Part shown: one piece after another, positions 24,198-32,009 of the stretch | Layout: every line of letters begins with the position of its first letter | How positions within the stretch are numbered: the first letter of the stretch is position 1 | Assembly (NCBI GenBank): GCA_902766825.1 | Contig: CACXFB010000031.1 | Span: 1 to 32,009 of the forward strand | DNA: 32,009 nt | Direction of reading: 5' to 3' | Source of the DNA: an uncultured Lachnospiraceae bacterium | GTDB lineage: Bacteria > Bacillota > Clostridia > Lachnospirales > Lachnospiraceae | Position numbers and translations under genes: made by a program | Notes under the pieces: model-generated | The model's database searches: none | Told to the model about the DNA's origin: nothing | Seen by the model: the letters and a program-made list of their open reading frames with translations, nothing else

Positions 24198-24416
24198 ATG
24201 GAAGGAAATATTATATTTAACATTGATGTTATGCTTGCAAAAAGAAAGATGAGTGTTTCAACTTTGGCTGAAAAAGTAGGTATAACTGTTGCTAACATGT
24301 CTATTTTAAAGACGGGAAAGGCAAAGGCTGTTAAAGTATCGACGCTTGCAAAAATTTGTGAAGCGCTTGATTGTCAGCCGGGTGATATTCTTGAATATCG
24401 AAAGGAAGAAATGTAG
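24198..24416 (+). CDS. Small XRE/YozG-like HTH regulator
   Basis: A 72-residue protein consisting only of a helix-turn-helix (MLAKRKMSVSTLAEKVGITV, VSTLAKICEALDCQPGDILEY), matching the YozG-type Cro/CI mini-regulators. It sits between the DUF2975 and DUF4173 membrane-protein genes, 15 nt and 25 nt away, and probably regulates this cluster. GGAGG precedes the ATG. Confidence 0.87.
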   Translation: MEGNIIFNIDVMLAKRKMSVSTLAEKVGITVANMSILKTGKAKAVKVSTLAKICEALDCQPGDILEYRKEEM

Positions 24417-25799
24417 TTTAATATAAAAGGAGTTAATAAATATGAATATATGTGATTTTAAAGAGGAAAGATTCAAGATAGGATCATCTCAGGAAGAAAG
24501 AAAAAGCTTTTATGAGAGAAGAAATCAAAGAGCAGCAATGTTTTTTGAGGCATTTTCAATGCCAACTTTATTGTTTGCAGTTGGATTTACATTATGTTTT
24601 TATAAAGCACATATGGGTATTATGATACCTGTGCTTATGGTATTAACTTCACTGTATATCAATGCAATAATAAAAAAATTTGACAAAAAGCCAAGCAAGT
24701 TTTCTTATATGTGTATGGGAATATCATTCCTTATCAGTGTGTCGATTTTTTTAACAGCGAATACGGAAGTTATATTTATTGATTATTGTATTATTTTTCT
24801 TTTGTTTATGACGATTTTACTGGATTCTTTTTTTGACATATCAAAATGGTCGCTTGGTTTAACACTTAAAAATTTGTTAAAAGTTGTTATTACATCATTT
24901 GGTTTTATAGAACGCCCATTTAATGATATAAGTTCAGCAAGAAGAATAAGGAGTTCAGAGGGTAAAACATCAGGTAAAAAAATTAAATATGTACTGATTG
25001 GAATTGCAATCTCAATCCCGGTATTTATTGTTCTTGGTGTTATTCTATCAACTGCAGATGAAGTATTTCGTGAGTTTATAGGACACTTTTTTGAAGAATT
25101 ATTTGAAACGGCAGATATTATATTGATTCCATTAATGGCATTGGCAGCATATGTAGTCGCATATTACATATTAAGATACATTTGTTCAGGGGAAATTAAG
25201 GAAGATGATAAAAGCAAATATAATTTTAATGAAATTATAGGAATATCTTTTATGGCATCAATCCTTTTACTGTATTTTACTTTTTGTATTATTCAGATCA
25301 GATACCTTTTTATTGGTGATACAAGTCTTCCAGCGGGAGTTACATTTGCATCTTATGCAAGAACTGGATTTTTTCAATTGTTATTTGTATCTGTTGTCAA
25401 TGTTGTGATGGTTCTTATAATTAAAGAATTGTTTAATAACAGTAAAATATTAAATATAATGCTTGTAATATGTTGTTGCATGACATATATAATTATTGCT
25501 TCGGCAGCAATTCGAATGAAGCTATATATCGATACTTATTATTTAACATTTGACAGATTATTAGTATTAGTAACGCTTGGTATTATTGCAGTTGTTTTAA
25601 TTGGAATTGTATTATTTATAATTAATGATAGCTTTTCAATATACAAGTACTGTGTAGTATCAATTTCAGTATGTATTATGATTTTCTCATTTGCACGTGT
25701 TGATGGTTATATTGCAAAATATGACATTGAAAGATGGATTGAAGATGAAGAGTATACCAAAGCAGATGATGAGTGTGTTGATTACTATTATTTAGGGCA

Positions 25800-25807
25800 G
25801 TTGTCTC
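25800..25807. repeat. Target-site duplication, left copy
   Basis: GTTGTCTC, repeated exactly at 27208-27215. It is the 8-bp target duplication expected of IS256-family transposition. Confidence 0.92.
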
Positions 25808-25834
25808 AGTCAAGTCCTTTTTTGTGTGTAAATT
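25808..25834 (+). repeat. Left terminal inverted repeat of the IS
   Basis: Imperfect match, in inverted orientation, to 27181-27207 (about 18 of 27 positions). It begins immediately after the target duplication. Confidence 0.75.
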
Positions 25835-25860
25835 CCCTTAAGCTATATTTTCAATTATTG

Positions 25861-27096
25861 TTATGCTATTAATGCTAGTTGTTGTTCCTGCGCAATTTTT
25901 GCCAACCTTTCATGATTTTCTTCCATTTCTCTAATTACTGGGTGATAGAATAAAGGTGATACCCTTGTTTCATATTTCTCATTTAATTCTATTAAAACTG
26001 CACCCATTAATCTGAGGATGGAAGCTTCATTTGGGAATACACCAATTACATTTGAACGTCTTTTCAATTCTTTGTTCAGTCTCTCAATGTGATTTGATGT
26101 ACGCATGATTCGCCTCAACGATTCAGGAATTGCCATTACTGTTACGCTGTCGTTGAATCCTTTGTCCAGACATTCCATTGCGCCAGGCGCTATACCACAG
26201 TAATCCTCAATAATGGCATCTCTCTTTTTGATTGCTGTTTTTAAGTCCGGACTATTGAACATTGCGTGTAGCTCTGAACGTAGACCTTCTTGATATTTCT
26301 TTGGCGTTTTGTCTAATATATTTTTTATGAAATGAAACTGACATCTTTGCCAAGGAACTTCAGGAAAAACACGGCTTAAGCCATATATAATTCCTTCGTG
26401 TGAATCTGAAGTTACTAACTGAATGCCTTTTAAACCTCTTTTTTTAAGGCTGTCTAGGAAAAGAAACCAAGTGTCTTTGGATTCTTTTTCAAATGTATCA
26501 AAACCAATAATTTCGTATTTTCCTCTATGATTAATAGCTAATGCGACAAACAACGCTTTAGAAATCGTACGATGATTTTCTCTGGTTTTGAAATATGTAG
26601 CATCAACATATAGAAATGGATAGTCTTCTGTTAAAGGTCTTTTCCTGAATTTATTAACTTCGACATCTAGATCTTTACACAACTCAGAAACTGTTGATTT
26701 TGAAAAGGATGTTCCACATAAAGTTTCAACAACTTTTGATACTTTACGCGTGGATACACCATTAACGACCATTTCAGTCATAGTCGAAACAAGAGCAGCT
26801 TCACTACGTGAATAGTTCTCAAAGATCATAGTTTTAAAAGGCTGATTACGATGCCGTGGAACCGAAAGAACGATAGTTCCAATACGTGTATTTAGAGTTC
26901 TTGCGCGTGAACCATTGCGGCTATCGGTTCTTTTTTCTGAACGTTCATAAGGTTCAGCATTTAACTGTTCTGAAGACTCAGCTTTTAGAACACTATTAAG
27001 ACTCTCCTGGAAAAGAGTTTTAAAAGCTTCATTTGAATTTTGGCTAAGTAACTGTAGAATTTCATCCTGATTTAAGGTAATATTAATTTGAGCCAT
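25861..27096 (-). CDS. IS256-family (Mutator-type) transposase
   Basis: A 411-residue DDE transposase. The start is taken at ATG 27096 (MAQINITLNQDEIL), with AAGGAG 8 nt upstream; an in-frame GTG at 27105 lies too close to that site. The catalytic acids are visible at D165 (YVDATYF), D231 (LVTSDSHEGI) and E338 (SNHIERLNKELKRR). The IS256-typical block WQRCQFHFIKNILDKTPKK is also present. The gene is intact and full-length, so the element may be autonomous. It runs opposite to the interrupted host gene. Confidence 0.96.
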   Translation of the reverse strand: MAQINITLNQDEILQLLSQNSNEAFKTLFQESLNSVLKAESSEQLNAEPYERSEKRTDSRNGSRARTLNTRIGTIVLSVPRHRNQPFKTMIFENYSRSEAALVSTMTEMVVNGVSTRKVSKVVETLCGTSFSKSTVSELCKDLDVEVNKFRKRPLTEDYPFLYVDATYFKTRENHRTISKALFVALAINHRGKYEIIGFDTFEKESKDTWFLFLDSLKKRGLKGIQLVTSDSHEGIIYGLSRVFPEVPWQRCQFHFIKNILDKTPKKYQEGLRSELHAMFNSPDLKTAIKKRDAIIEDYCGIAPGAMECLDKGFNDSVTVMAIPESLRRIMRTSNHIERLNKELKRRSNVIGVFPNEASILRLMGAVLIELNEKYETRVSPLFYHPVIREMEENHERLAKIAQEQQLALIA

Positions 27097-27150
27097 TTGC
27101 AACACTCCTTGGTATCTTTTTTTTGTGGTGATTAAATTATACCTTAAGGG

Positions 27151-27173
27151 ATGAGCTTTTGGCTCATTTTTTT
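27151..27173 (+). terminator. Terminator-like hairpin inside the IS right end
   Basis: ATGAGC / GCTCAT stem with a 5-nt loop and seven T residues on the plus strand. It lies upstream of the transposase gene on the opposite strand, so it may shield that gene or block read-through into the flanking gene. Confidence 0.6.
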
Positions 27174-27180
27174 CAATTGT

Positions 27181-27207
27181 ATTTTACACCATTATAAGGC
27201 CGTGACC
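27181..27207 (-). repeat. Right terminal inverted repeat of the IS
   Basis: The reverse complement begins GGTCACGGCCTTATAATGGT, the partner of the left end at 25808-25834. It abuts the second target-site copy. Confidence 0.75.
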
Positions 27208-27215
27208 GTTGTCTC
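27208..27215. repeat. Target-site duplication, right copy
   Basis: GTTGTCTC, identical to 25800-25807. Confidence 0.92.
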
Positions 27216-27508
27216 TTGATGCAGCACCATATATTATTGATTTAATTGAAGAAAAAGCTTATAGGAATGATGATGTTGTAAAGGAAATAAAGCATTTATA
27301 CAAAGAGATTGATTCTGATGATTATTCTGAGTATGAGTATGATGATGATTATAATTTATATACATCTTCATCTGTTAGCAATATGTTTAGAAGATATACT
27401 TTGAGCTCAAATCGCAAACAATTACAAAATGATAATCTTAGAAACTTCAATATCTCTGTTTACAGAGGCAGAAAAGCGATAGATGATTTATTAGATGAAA
27501 TAAATTAA
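27209..27508 (+). pseudogene. DUF4173-type membrane protein, 3' part
   Basis: The frame reads LSLDAAPYIIDLIEEKAYRN and onward to a TAA at 27506-27508, about 97 native residues after the duplicated target. LSxDAxPxIxxL followed by an acidic helix-rich tail is what DUF4173-type proteins carry after their last membrane helix. An in-frame TGA at 27203-27205, inside the IS, cuts it off from any IS-derived start. TTG 27209 could initiate in principle but has no ribosome binding site. The frame is undamaged, so the insertion looks recent and precise excision would restore the gene. Confidence 0.88.
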
Positions 27509-27528
27509 AAAGTAGGTAAAGAATTAAT

Positions 27529-28485
27529 ATGAATATTGTTGTACTTGAAGCAGATTCAATCGGAAAAGATGTCAGTTATGATGTTTTAAACAAATATGGT
27601 GATGTGACTTTATATGGCTCTACACCTAATGAAATGGTTTATGAGAGAATAAAGAATTGTGATATTATAATCCCTAACAAATGTATCATAGATGAAAGTT
27701 GTCTTAGCAATGCGGACAGTGTAAAACTCATCTGTGAGGCTGCAACCGGTTATAACAACATTGATGTAAATTATTGTTCAAAGAGAAAAATTGCAGTAAC
27801 TAATGTTGCAGGTTATTCTACCGATAATGTTGCACAGCATACATTTGCATTGTTATTGGCGTTGTGTGAGAAGTTAGATTATTATACCACTTGCGTTAAC
27901 AGTAAAAAGTATTGTAAAGGCAAATCGTTTTGTGATGTAAGTAAGCCCTACAATGAATTAACCGGCAAGACTTACGGAATAGTGGGTCTTGGGGCAATTG
28001 GCAAAAAGGTTGCAAACATTGCAAAAGCATTTGGTATGAAAGTAATATATTATTCTTCAAGCAACGTAAAGCAGGATGTTGAGTATGAGATGGTATCATT
28101 TGAGGAATTACTTACGCGTTCAGATGTAATATCGATCCATGCTCCTCTTACTGATAAGACTAATGGTTTGTTTGATAAAGACGCTTTCTACAAGATGAAG
28201 GATAGTGCAATTCTTATCAATGTTGCCAGAGGTCCGATTGTAGTTGAAAAAGATCTTACATACGCCTTAAAGACAGGCGCGATTGCCGCAGCCGGTCTTG
28301 ATGTATTTGAAAAGGAACCGTTAAGTGAAGAAAGTCCTTTGTTTGAAATTGAAGACAAGGACAGATTGCTTATGACTCCTCATATGGCATGGGGAAGTGT
28401 TGAAGCAAGAAAAAGGCTTATCGGTGAGATAAGCCTGAATATCGAAGCATATTTAAACGGTGAAAAGAGAAACAGAATAGTATAA
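27529..28485 (+). CDS. NAD(P)-dependent D-2-hydroxyacid dehydrogenase
   Basis: A 318-residue enzyme of the D-isomer-specific 2-hydroxyacid dehydrogenase family (reduction of a 2-keto acid to the D-2-hydroxy acid). The nucleotide-binding motif GLGAIGKKVANIAKAFGMKV is clear. The catalytic triad is R234 (INVARGPIV), E263 (DVFEKEPL) and H285 (LMTPHMAWGS), with spacing 29/22, close to that of SerA. It has no ACT domain, so it is not an allosteric phosphoglycerate dehydrogenase. Hydroxypyruvate/glycerate or D-lactate specificity cannot be decided from the sequence. It starts 20 nt after the DUF4173 remnant and so may have lost its upstream promoter through the IS insertion. Confidence 0.92.
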   Translation: MNIVVLEADSIGKDVSYDVLNKYGDVTLYGSTPNEMVYERIKNCDIIIPNKCIIDESCLSNADSVKLICEAATGYNNIDVNYCSKRKIAVTNVAGYSTDNVAQHTFALLLALCEKLDYYTTCVNSKKYCKGKSFCDVSKPYNELTGKTYGIVGLGAIGKKVANIAKAFGMKVIYYSSSNVKQDVEYEMVSFEELLTRSDVISIHAPLTDKTNGLFDKDAFYKMKDSAILINVARGPIVVEKDLTYALKTGAIAAAGLDVFEKEPLSEESPLFEIEDKDRLLMTPHMAWGSVEARKRLIGEISLNIEAYLNGEKRNRIV

Positions 28486-28510
28486 AAATATTAGTCAGGA
28501 AACATTGTGT

Positions 28511-29977
28511 TTACTGGGTTGATTTAACAAGGTGATCAGTGATGTCACTTATGTTGGTATACTCATCCACGATGTTTCCTACTTTTTCTTTAAGGGTAGA
28601 AATGTTTTGTGACATATTATCCATAGCGATTGATGTGTTCTCTGTACGCTCATTAATTATATTTACATCGTTTAAAGTATCGGCCATGAGCTTTTCTAAC
28701 TGAGTTGACTGGATGCGCATTTCCTCGGTCTGACCAAGAAACTGATTGGTGTTGGAATAAATTTTTGCAAATGCCTGTTCAACCATATGTGTATTTTCCA
28801 TACATTCTTCAACTGTCTTTGAACCAGATAGAATTTCATCTGAAAGGGCGTTGGCCATAGTTTCAATTCCAATGGAAATGTTTTGAATCTGATCCGTAAA
28901 TTCTTTTGAGCTGTCAGCAAGACCACGAATCTCAGTTGCAACTACAGCAAATCCTTTGCCTGCTTCGCCTGCTCGTGCAGCTTCGATAGAAGCATTTAAA
29001 GAAAGAAGATTAGTCTGTGTTGAAATGTTGTTAAGAGTCGTAATGATTTCGTTGATTTTTTTGTTATTCTCATTAAGTGCATCCATTCTTTCAACTGTAT
29101 AATGCATCTGCTCCTGCAGATGTTTCATTTCGGTAATAAGTACAGATACCGCATTCTTGCTGTCTATAACAGTATCATTGGTTTCACGTGATTTTTCATT
29201 CATATCAACACTTGCATTTAGAATCTGGTTGACTTTTTCAACTTCTGTTGCAACAGTTTTTTTTATGTTGTCTGATGCATCCGTTTCGTCTTTTATAAGG
29301 AGTACGACATTTTTCGATTCATGAGAAATGTCTGTTGTAATCATATTAGAATCTTTTATATTGATGTGAATCTTTTTGCTTGATTGTTCAAGCTGTTTAA
29401 CGGAGGTATCTATGTGGGATAAAAGATTATCTGCTTTTGTTTTTGAACGCATGTTTTCTTCAGATACATTTTTTAAGTGCTTCATATTTTTATCGGTAAG
29501 GTAACACATTGAGATAAATACGATCATTCCACTTACAATGTAAACAACACACATAATTATGGAATCAGGGGTCCAAGTAGTTTCTAACTGTTCACGATTT
29601 CTAATGTAAAAAAACACCATAAGAGAACTGCTGAGTATACACTGAATTGTAATTGGAATAATTTTCTCATAAATAATAATCATGAATATGCTCATAAAAA
29701 ACATTAGAAAGTTGGTTGTGCATGGAAATGCAACCATACACATGACAGTCAGGAAAGTCAGCACAAAAATCATGCCATACATCATGATGGCAGCTTTTTT
29801 TATTGTTTTACACAAGACACCGACGATGGTAACAAGAACAAGACTGGCACCTGCCAATGTAATAACATGGTCAAATCCTATAAGAATCCCGTTTACAATA
29901 ATTCTTAAAAAAATACTTCCTAGAATTGCAAACCAAAGTATAATATTTTTTTTATATATTATCTCGTTTTCAGTCAT
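28511..29977 (-). CDS. Methyl-accepting chemotaxis protein without an extracellular sensor domain
   Basis: A 488-residue chemoreceptor. ATG 29977 (MTENEIIYKKNIILWFAILG) is chosen because GAGGTG lies 6 nt upstream; a longer frame from 30037 would add 20 residues. Residues about 12-180 form six closely spaced membrane helices with no sizeable extracellular domain. A coiled-coil signalling region follows, with the highly conserved hairpin tip (QTNLLSLNASIEAARAGEAG, KGFAVVATEIRGLADSS). It would send signals to CheA/CheW, and input probably comes from the membrane helices. It converges with the dehydrogenase gene (25 nt between stops) and diverges from the K+ channel gene. Confidence 0.93.
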   Translation of the reverse strand: MTENEIIYKKNIILWFAILGSIFLRIIVNGILIGFDHVITLAGASLVLVTIVGVLCKTIKKAAIMMYGMIFVLTFLTVMCMVAFPCTTNFLMFFMSIFMIIIYEKIIPITIQCILSSSLMVFFYIRNREQLETTWTPDSIIMCVVYIVSGMIVFISMCYLTDKNMKHLKNVSEENMRSKTKADNLLSHIDTSVKQLEQSSKKIHINIKDSNMITTDISHESKNVVLLIKDETDASDNIKKTVATEVEKVNQILNASVDMNEKSRETNDTVIDSKNAVSVLITEMKHLQEQMHYTVERMDALNENNKKINEIITTLNNISTQTNLLSLNASIEAARAGEAGKGFAVVATEIRGLADSSKEFTDQIQNISIGIETMANALSDEILSGSKTVEECMENTHMVEQAFAKIYSNTNQFLGQTEEMRIQSTQLEKLMADTLNDVNIINERTENTSIAMDNMSQNISTLKEKVGNIVDEYTNISDITDHLVKSTQ

Positions 29978-30082
29978 ATTAGTCACCTCGTTCAATGAAT
30001 ATATGTAAAAAAATACGATATGAAATATCAAATACATAATAAAATTTTATCATATTTTCATGTTAAATAAAAGCGTGTTGTC

Positions 30083-30112
30083 TTGACTAAATATAGCCGT
30101 ATTGGGTAGTAT
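30083..30112 (+). promoter_or_regulatory. Predicted promoter of the K+ channel gene
   Basis: TTGACT (30083-30088), an 18-nt spacer and TAGTAT (30107-30112), about 37 bp upstream of the start codon, in the region between two divergent genes. Confidence 0.4.
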
Positions 30113-30148
30113 TATATTGTTAAAAAAGAAAACTAAGGTGACTAGCAT

Positions 30149-31369
30149 ATGGGTGTTAAAACAGTAAATAATAAAAAAAATACTGCAGGATGGGAAAACA
30201 TGAGAAAGAAGATTTTTAAGATGATTTCCGTCGGAGTAGTAGATGATTTTGTTAATTCTATGTATGATATTGTGTCAATATCAGCGCTTGTAATAAATCT
30301 TGCAGTAACAATAATGAATACTTTTGATGGTTTGTCAGAGTCTTATGGACATGTTTTTAAAATACTTGATTCGGTGACAGTTGCATTTTTTGCAGTTGAC
30401 TATATTTTAAGACTGTTTACGGCAAAATACCTGTATCCCGGCAAAAAAGAAAGCGTAGCTGTTGCAAGATATGCTTTTTCATTTACCGGAATTGTTGATG
30501 TGCTATCATTTATTCCGCATTACCTGCCGGTGTTTTTCCCGCAGGGAGCAGCAACATTCAGGGTATTTCGTGTAGTAAGAATACTTAGGTTGTTCAGAAT
30601 CAATTCATATTACGATAATCTTAATGTTATAACAGATGTTTTAAAAGGTAAAAAGCAGCAGCTTTTATCATCCGTATTTATAATAGCTGTACTTATGGTT
30701 GCATCAAGCCTTTGTATGTACTCAGTTGAAAATGCTGCACAACCAGATGTGTTTAAGAATGCATTTTCCGGAATATGGTGGTCAGCTTCAACGCTGCTTA
30801 CTGTCGGGTATGGAGATATTTATCCGGTGACTTTTGCCGGTAAGGCACTTGGAATAGTAATAGCTTTTTTAGGAGTAGGTATGGTTGCCATACCTACAGG
30901 TATTATTTCCGCCGGATTTGTTGAACAGCATTCGATGATTAAGAGAATAGGGGAATACAGTGTTGAACATGATGTAAATTTTATAAGTGTAAAGGTTAAT
31001 GCAAAAGATACATGGAAAGATAAAAAAATATCTATGCTCAAACTTCCTAATGAGATAATAATTGCTGCAATAATTCATAACGGCAGTACAATTATTCCGA
31101 CAGGAGATACAGTCATTTTGGAAAATGATGAAGTCATAATCGGTTCAAAAAGTGTGAACAATGATATGCCGGTTGTATTAAAAGAGGTTGTTGTCGGTAA
31201 AGAACATCCATGGGCAAATGTGAAAATATGTAATCTTGACATATCAAGACAAAGCATTATTCTCTCTGTGAAAAGAAATAATAAGACCATTATTCCAAAC
31301 GGTGATATTGTTATAAAAACAGGAGATAAGGTGCTTGTATATTCAAAAAGTAAAAGAGAATCGTTGTAG
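30149..31369 (+). CDS. Voltage-gated K+ channel with two C-terminal TrkA-C (RCK_C) domains
   Basis: A 406-residue channel subunit. S1-S6 occupy about 35-260. S4 carries Arg at every third position (FRVFRVVRILRLFR, four to five gating charges). The selectivity filter is TVGYGD at 218-223. S6 is LGIVIAFLGVGMVAIPTGII. The cytoplasmic tail has two TrkA-C-like domains (about 290-335: LPNEIIIAAIIHNGSTIIPTGD; and about 350-400: ISRQSIILSVKRNNKTIIPNGD). The usual nucleotide-binding RCK_N/TrkA_N domain is absent. It should form a tetrameric K+-selective channel gated by voltage and modulated by a ligand of the TrkA-C domains. AAGGTG precedes the ATG. Confidence 0.92.
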   Translation: MGVKTVNNKKNTAGWENMRKKIFKMISVGVVDDFVNSMYDIVSISALVINLAVTIMNTFDGLSESYGHVFKILDSVTVAFFAVDYILRLFTAKYLYPGKKESVAVARYAFSFTGIVDVLSFIPHYLPVFFPQGAATFRVFRVVRILRLFRINSYYDNLNVITDVLKGKKQQLLSSVFIIAVLMVASSLCMYSVENAAQPDVFKNAFSGIWWSASTLLTVGYGDIYPVTFAGKALGIVIAFLGVGMVAIPTGIISAGFVEQHSMIKRIGEYSVEHDVNFISVKVNAKDTWKDKKISMLKLPNEIIIAAIIHNGSTIIPTGDTVILENDEVIIGSKSVNNDMPVVLKEVVVGKEHPWANVKICNLDISRQSIILSVKRNNKTIIPNGDIVIKTGDKVLVYSKSKRESL

Positions 31370-31424
31370 GACGTGCTTTTCAGAGGGTTTATTGTTATTT
31401 TTATAACAAAATCGTTAAATACTA

Positions 31425-31453
31425 TTGATTTATTTTTTTATTTTTAATATACT
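31425..31453 (+). promoter_or_regulatory. Predicted promoter of pckA
   Basis: TTGATT (31425-31430), a 17-nt T-rich spacer and TATACT (31448-31453), about 42 bp upstream of the ATG, with an AGAGG site between them. Confidence 0.6.
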
Positions 31454-31494
31454 TCAATACAAATGGAAAAATTTTAGAAAAGAGGTCAAAACTA

Positions 31495-32009
31495 ATGGCA
31501 AATATTGATTTAAGCAAGTATGGCATTACAGGAACTACTGAGGTCGTTCATAACCCTTCATATGAGCTTCTTTTTGAAGAAGAGACTAAAGCTGGTCTTG
31601 AGGGATATGAAATCGGACAGTTAACAGAGCTTGATGCTGTTAATGTTATGACAGGTATCTATACAGGTCGTTCACCTAAAGACAAGTATATCGTTGTTGA
31701 TGATAACTCAAAGGATACTGTTTGGTGGACAACAGATGAGTACAAGAACGACAATCATCCTATGACAGAAGAGACATGGAATGTTGTTAAGGATATCGCT
31801 AAGAAAGAGCTTTGCAACAAGAAACTTTTCGTAGTAGATGCTTTCTGTGGTGCTAATGCAGATACACGTATGGCAGTTCGTTTCATCGTTGAAGTTGCTT
31901 GGCAGGCACACTTTGTAAAGAACATGTTCATCCAGCCAACAGAGGAAGAGTTAGCTAATTTCGAACCTAACTTCGTTGTATACAACGCTTCTAAGGCTAA
32001 GGTTGAAAA
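31495..32009 (+). CDS. pckA: ATP-dependent phosphoenolpyruvate carboxykinase, N-terminal part
   Basis: The first 171 residues are present; the gene runs off the right edge. [30 protein letters not shown] and [21 protein letters not shown] are the family's N-terminal substrate-binding region; the R in GRSPKDK is the oxaloacetate/PEP-contacting arginine. [24 protein letters not shown] and [15 protein letters not shown] also match. It interconverts oxaloacetate plus ATP with PEP, CO2 and ADP; in fermentative anaerobes it often runs toward oxaloacetate for succinate. Codons are noticeably more biased than in neighbouring genes, which suits high expression. It is absent as a complete frame only because the window ends. 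Confidence 0.96.
   Translation, partial: MANIDLSKYGITGTTEVVHNPSYELLFEEETKAGLEGYEIGQLTELDAVNVMTGIYTGRSPKDKYIVVDDNSKDTVWWTTDEYKNDNHPMTEETWNVVKDIAKKELCNKKLFVVDAFCGANADTRMAVRFIVEVAWQAHFVKNMFIQPTEEELANFEPNFVVYNASKAKVE

Larger units (their letters stand above)
24442..25872 (+). pseudogene. DUF4173-type membrane protein, 5' part, interrupted by an IS256-family element
   Basis: The frame codes for a polytopic membrane protein (about 10-11 helices) of the DUF4173 kind. It includes the family-typical SFGFIERPFNDISSARRI loop and FASYARTGFFQLLFVSVVN. Native sequence ends at Q453-L-S within DYYYLGQLS (nt 25807). The last 21 residues (SSPFLCVNSLKLYF to the stop) come from insertion-sequence DNA. Joining this part to the sequence after 27215 restores one continuous frame of about 552 residues. 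The truncated product lacks the cytoplasmic or extracellular C-terminal 97 residues. Function is unknown. It is the third gene of the DUF2975-XRE cluster. Confidence 0.88.
25808..27207. mobile_element. IS256-family insertion sequence, 1400 bp
   Basis: The element is bounded by the 8-bp duplication GTTGTCTC. Its ends are imperfect inverted repeats: the left end AGTCAAGTCCTTTTTTGTGT and the reverse complement of the right end GGTCACGGCCTTATAATGGT agree at about 18 of 27 positions, including GTGTAAA at 19-25. It holds one transposase gene on the minus strand. A hairpin ATGAGC/GCTCAT followed by T residues (27151-27173) near the right end would stop plus-strand transcription leaving the element, so the 3' part of the interrupted gene should be silent. 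Confidence 0.93.

Noticed and set aside
27105..27105. Upstream GTG as the transposase start
   Set aside because: It overlaps the AAGGAG site that is ideally spaced for ATG 27096.
28486..28510. Terminator between the dehydrogenase and the chemoreceptor
   Set aside because: Only a weak AAACA/TGTTT hairpin is present in the 25-bp convergent gap, with no T-run.
31400..31415. Hairpin TGTTAT/ATAACA after the K+ channel gene as a terminator
   Set aside because: The stem is short and AT-only, and no T-tract follows immediately.

Overview
The window looks like a chromosomal segment of a low-GC Gram-positive anaerobe, most likely a gut or rumen Lachnospiraceae (Clostridia). The grounds are AT-rich codon use, strong AGGAGG-type ribosome binding sites, intrinsic terminators, lipobox lipoproteins, a DUF2975/small-XRE/DUF4173 cluster, an ATP-type PEP carboxykinase and starch-binding modules. 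No species can be named from this alone. No rRNA, tRNA, CRISPR array or prophage was seen.

Layout. 1-0.35 kb: the tail of an Rpn/PD-(D/E)XK-type protein and its terminator. 0.37-1.9 kb: a nicotinamidase-NrtR operon with two near-perfect palindromes in its promoter. 1.9-7.75 kb: a mostly co-directional run with an XRE membrane regulator, a GH114-like lipoprotein, a CPCC Cys-rich protein, an AlkD-type DNA glycosylase and a MacB/FtsX-type ABC exporter. 7.9-11.3 kb: the first of three very large secreted papain-fold peptidases carrying CBM25-like starch-binding modules. 11.4-13.8 kb: methionine importer metN-metI-metQ. 13.9-17.5 kb: flavin-binding PNPOx-like protein, HD-GYP phosphodiesterase, CPBP-like membrane protein, NUDIX hydrolase. 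17.5-23.6 kb: an accessory patch with an orphan CBM fragment, a stand-alone FakA C-terminal-type protein and two more CBM-peptidases, the second missing its last module through an out-of-frame deletion. 23.6-28.5 kb: DUF2975 protein, small XRE regulator and a DUF4173 membrane protein split by a 1400-bp IS256-family element with an 8-bp target duplication, then a D-2-hydroxyacid dehydrogenase. 28.5-31.4 kb: a chemoreceptor divergent from a voltage-gated K+ channel. 31.5 kb to the end: the start of pckA.

Most notable is the family of three exported C1A-type cysteine peptidases. Each has an intact Gln-Cys-His-Asn set, a canonical 12-residue EF-hand-type loop inserted between the catalytic His and Asn, and one to three CBM25-like modules. 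None has a visible cell-wall anchor. The architecture suggests proteolysis directed to starch (or another alpha-glucan) surfaces and dependent on calcium. The locus also carries CBM debris, which points to ongoing duplication, deletion and decay. Functional statements are family-based inference unless tied to a residue or motif; no database search was run.
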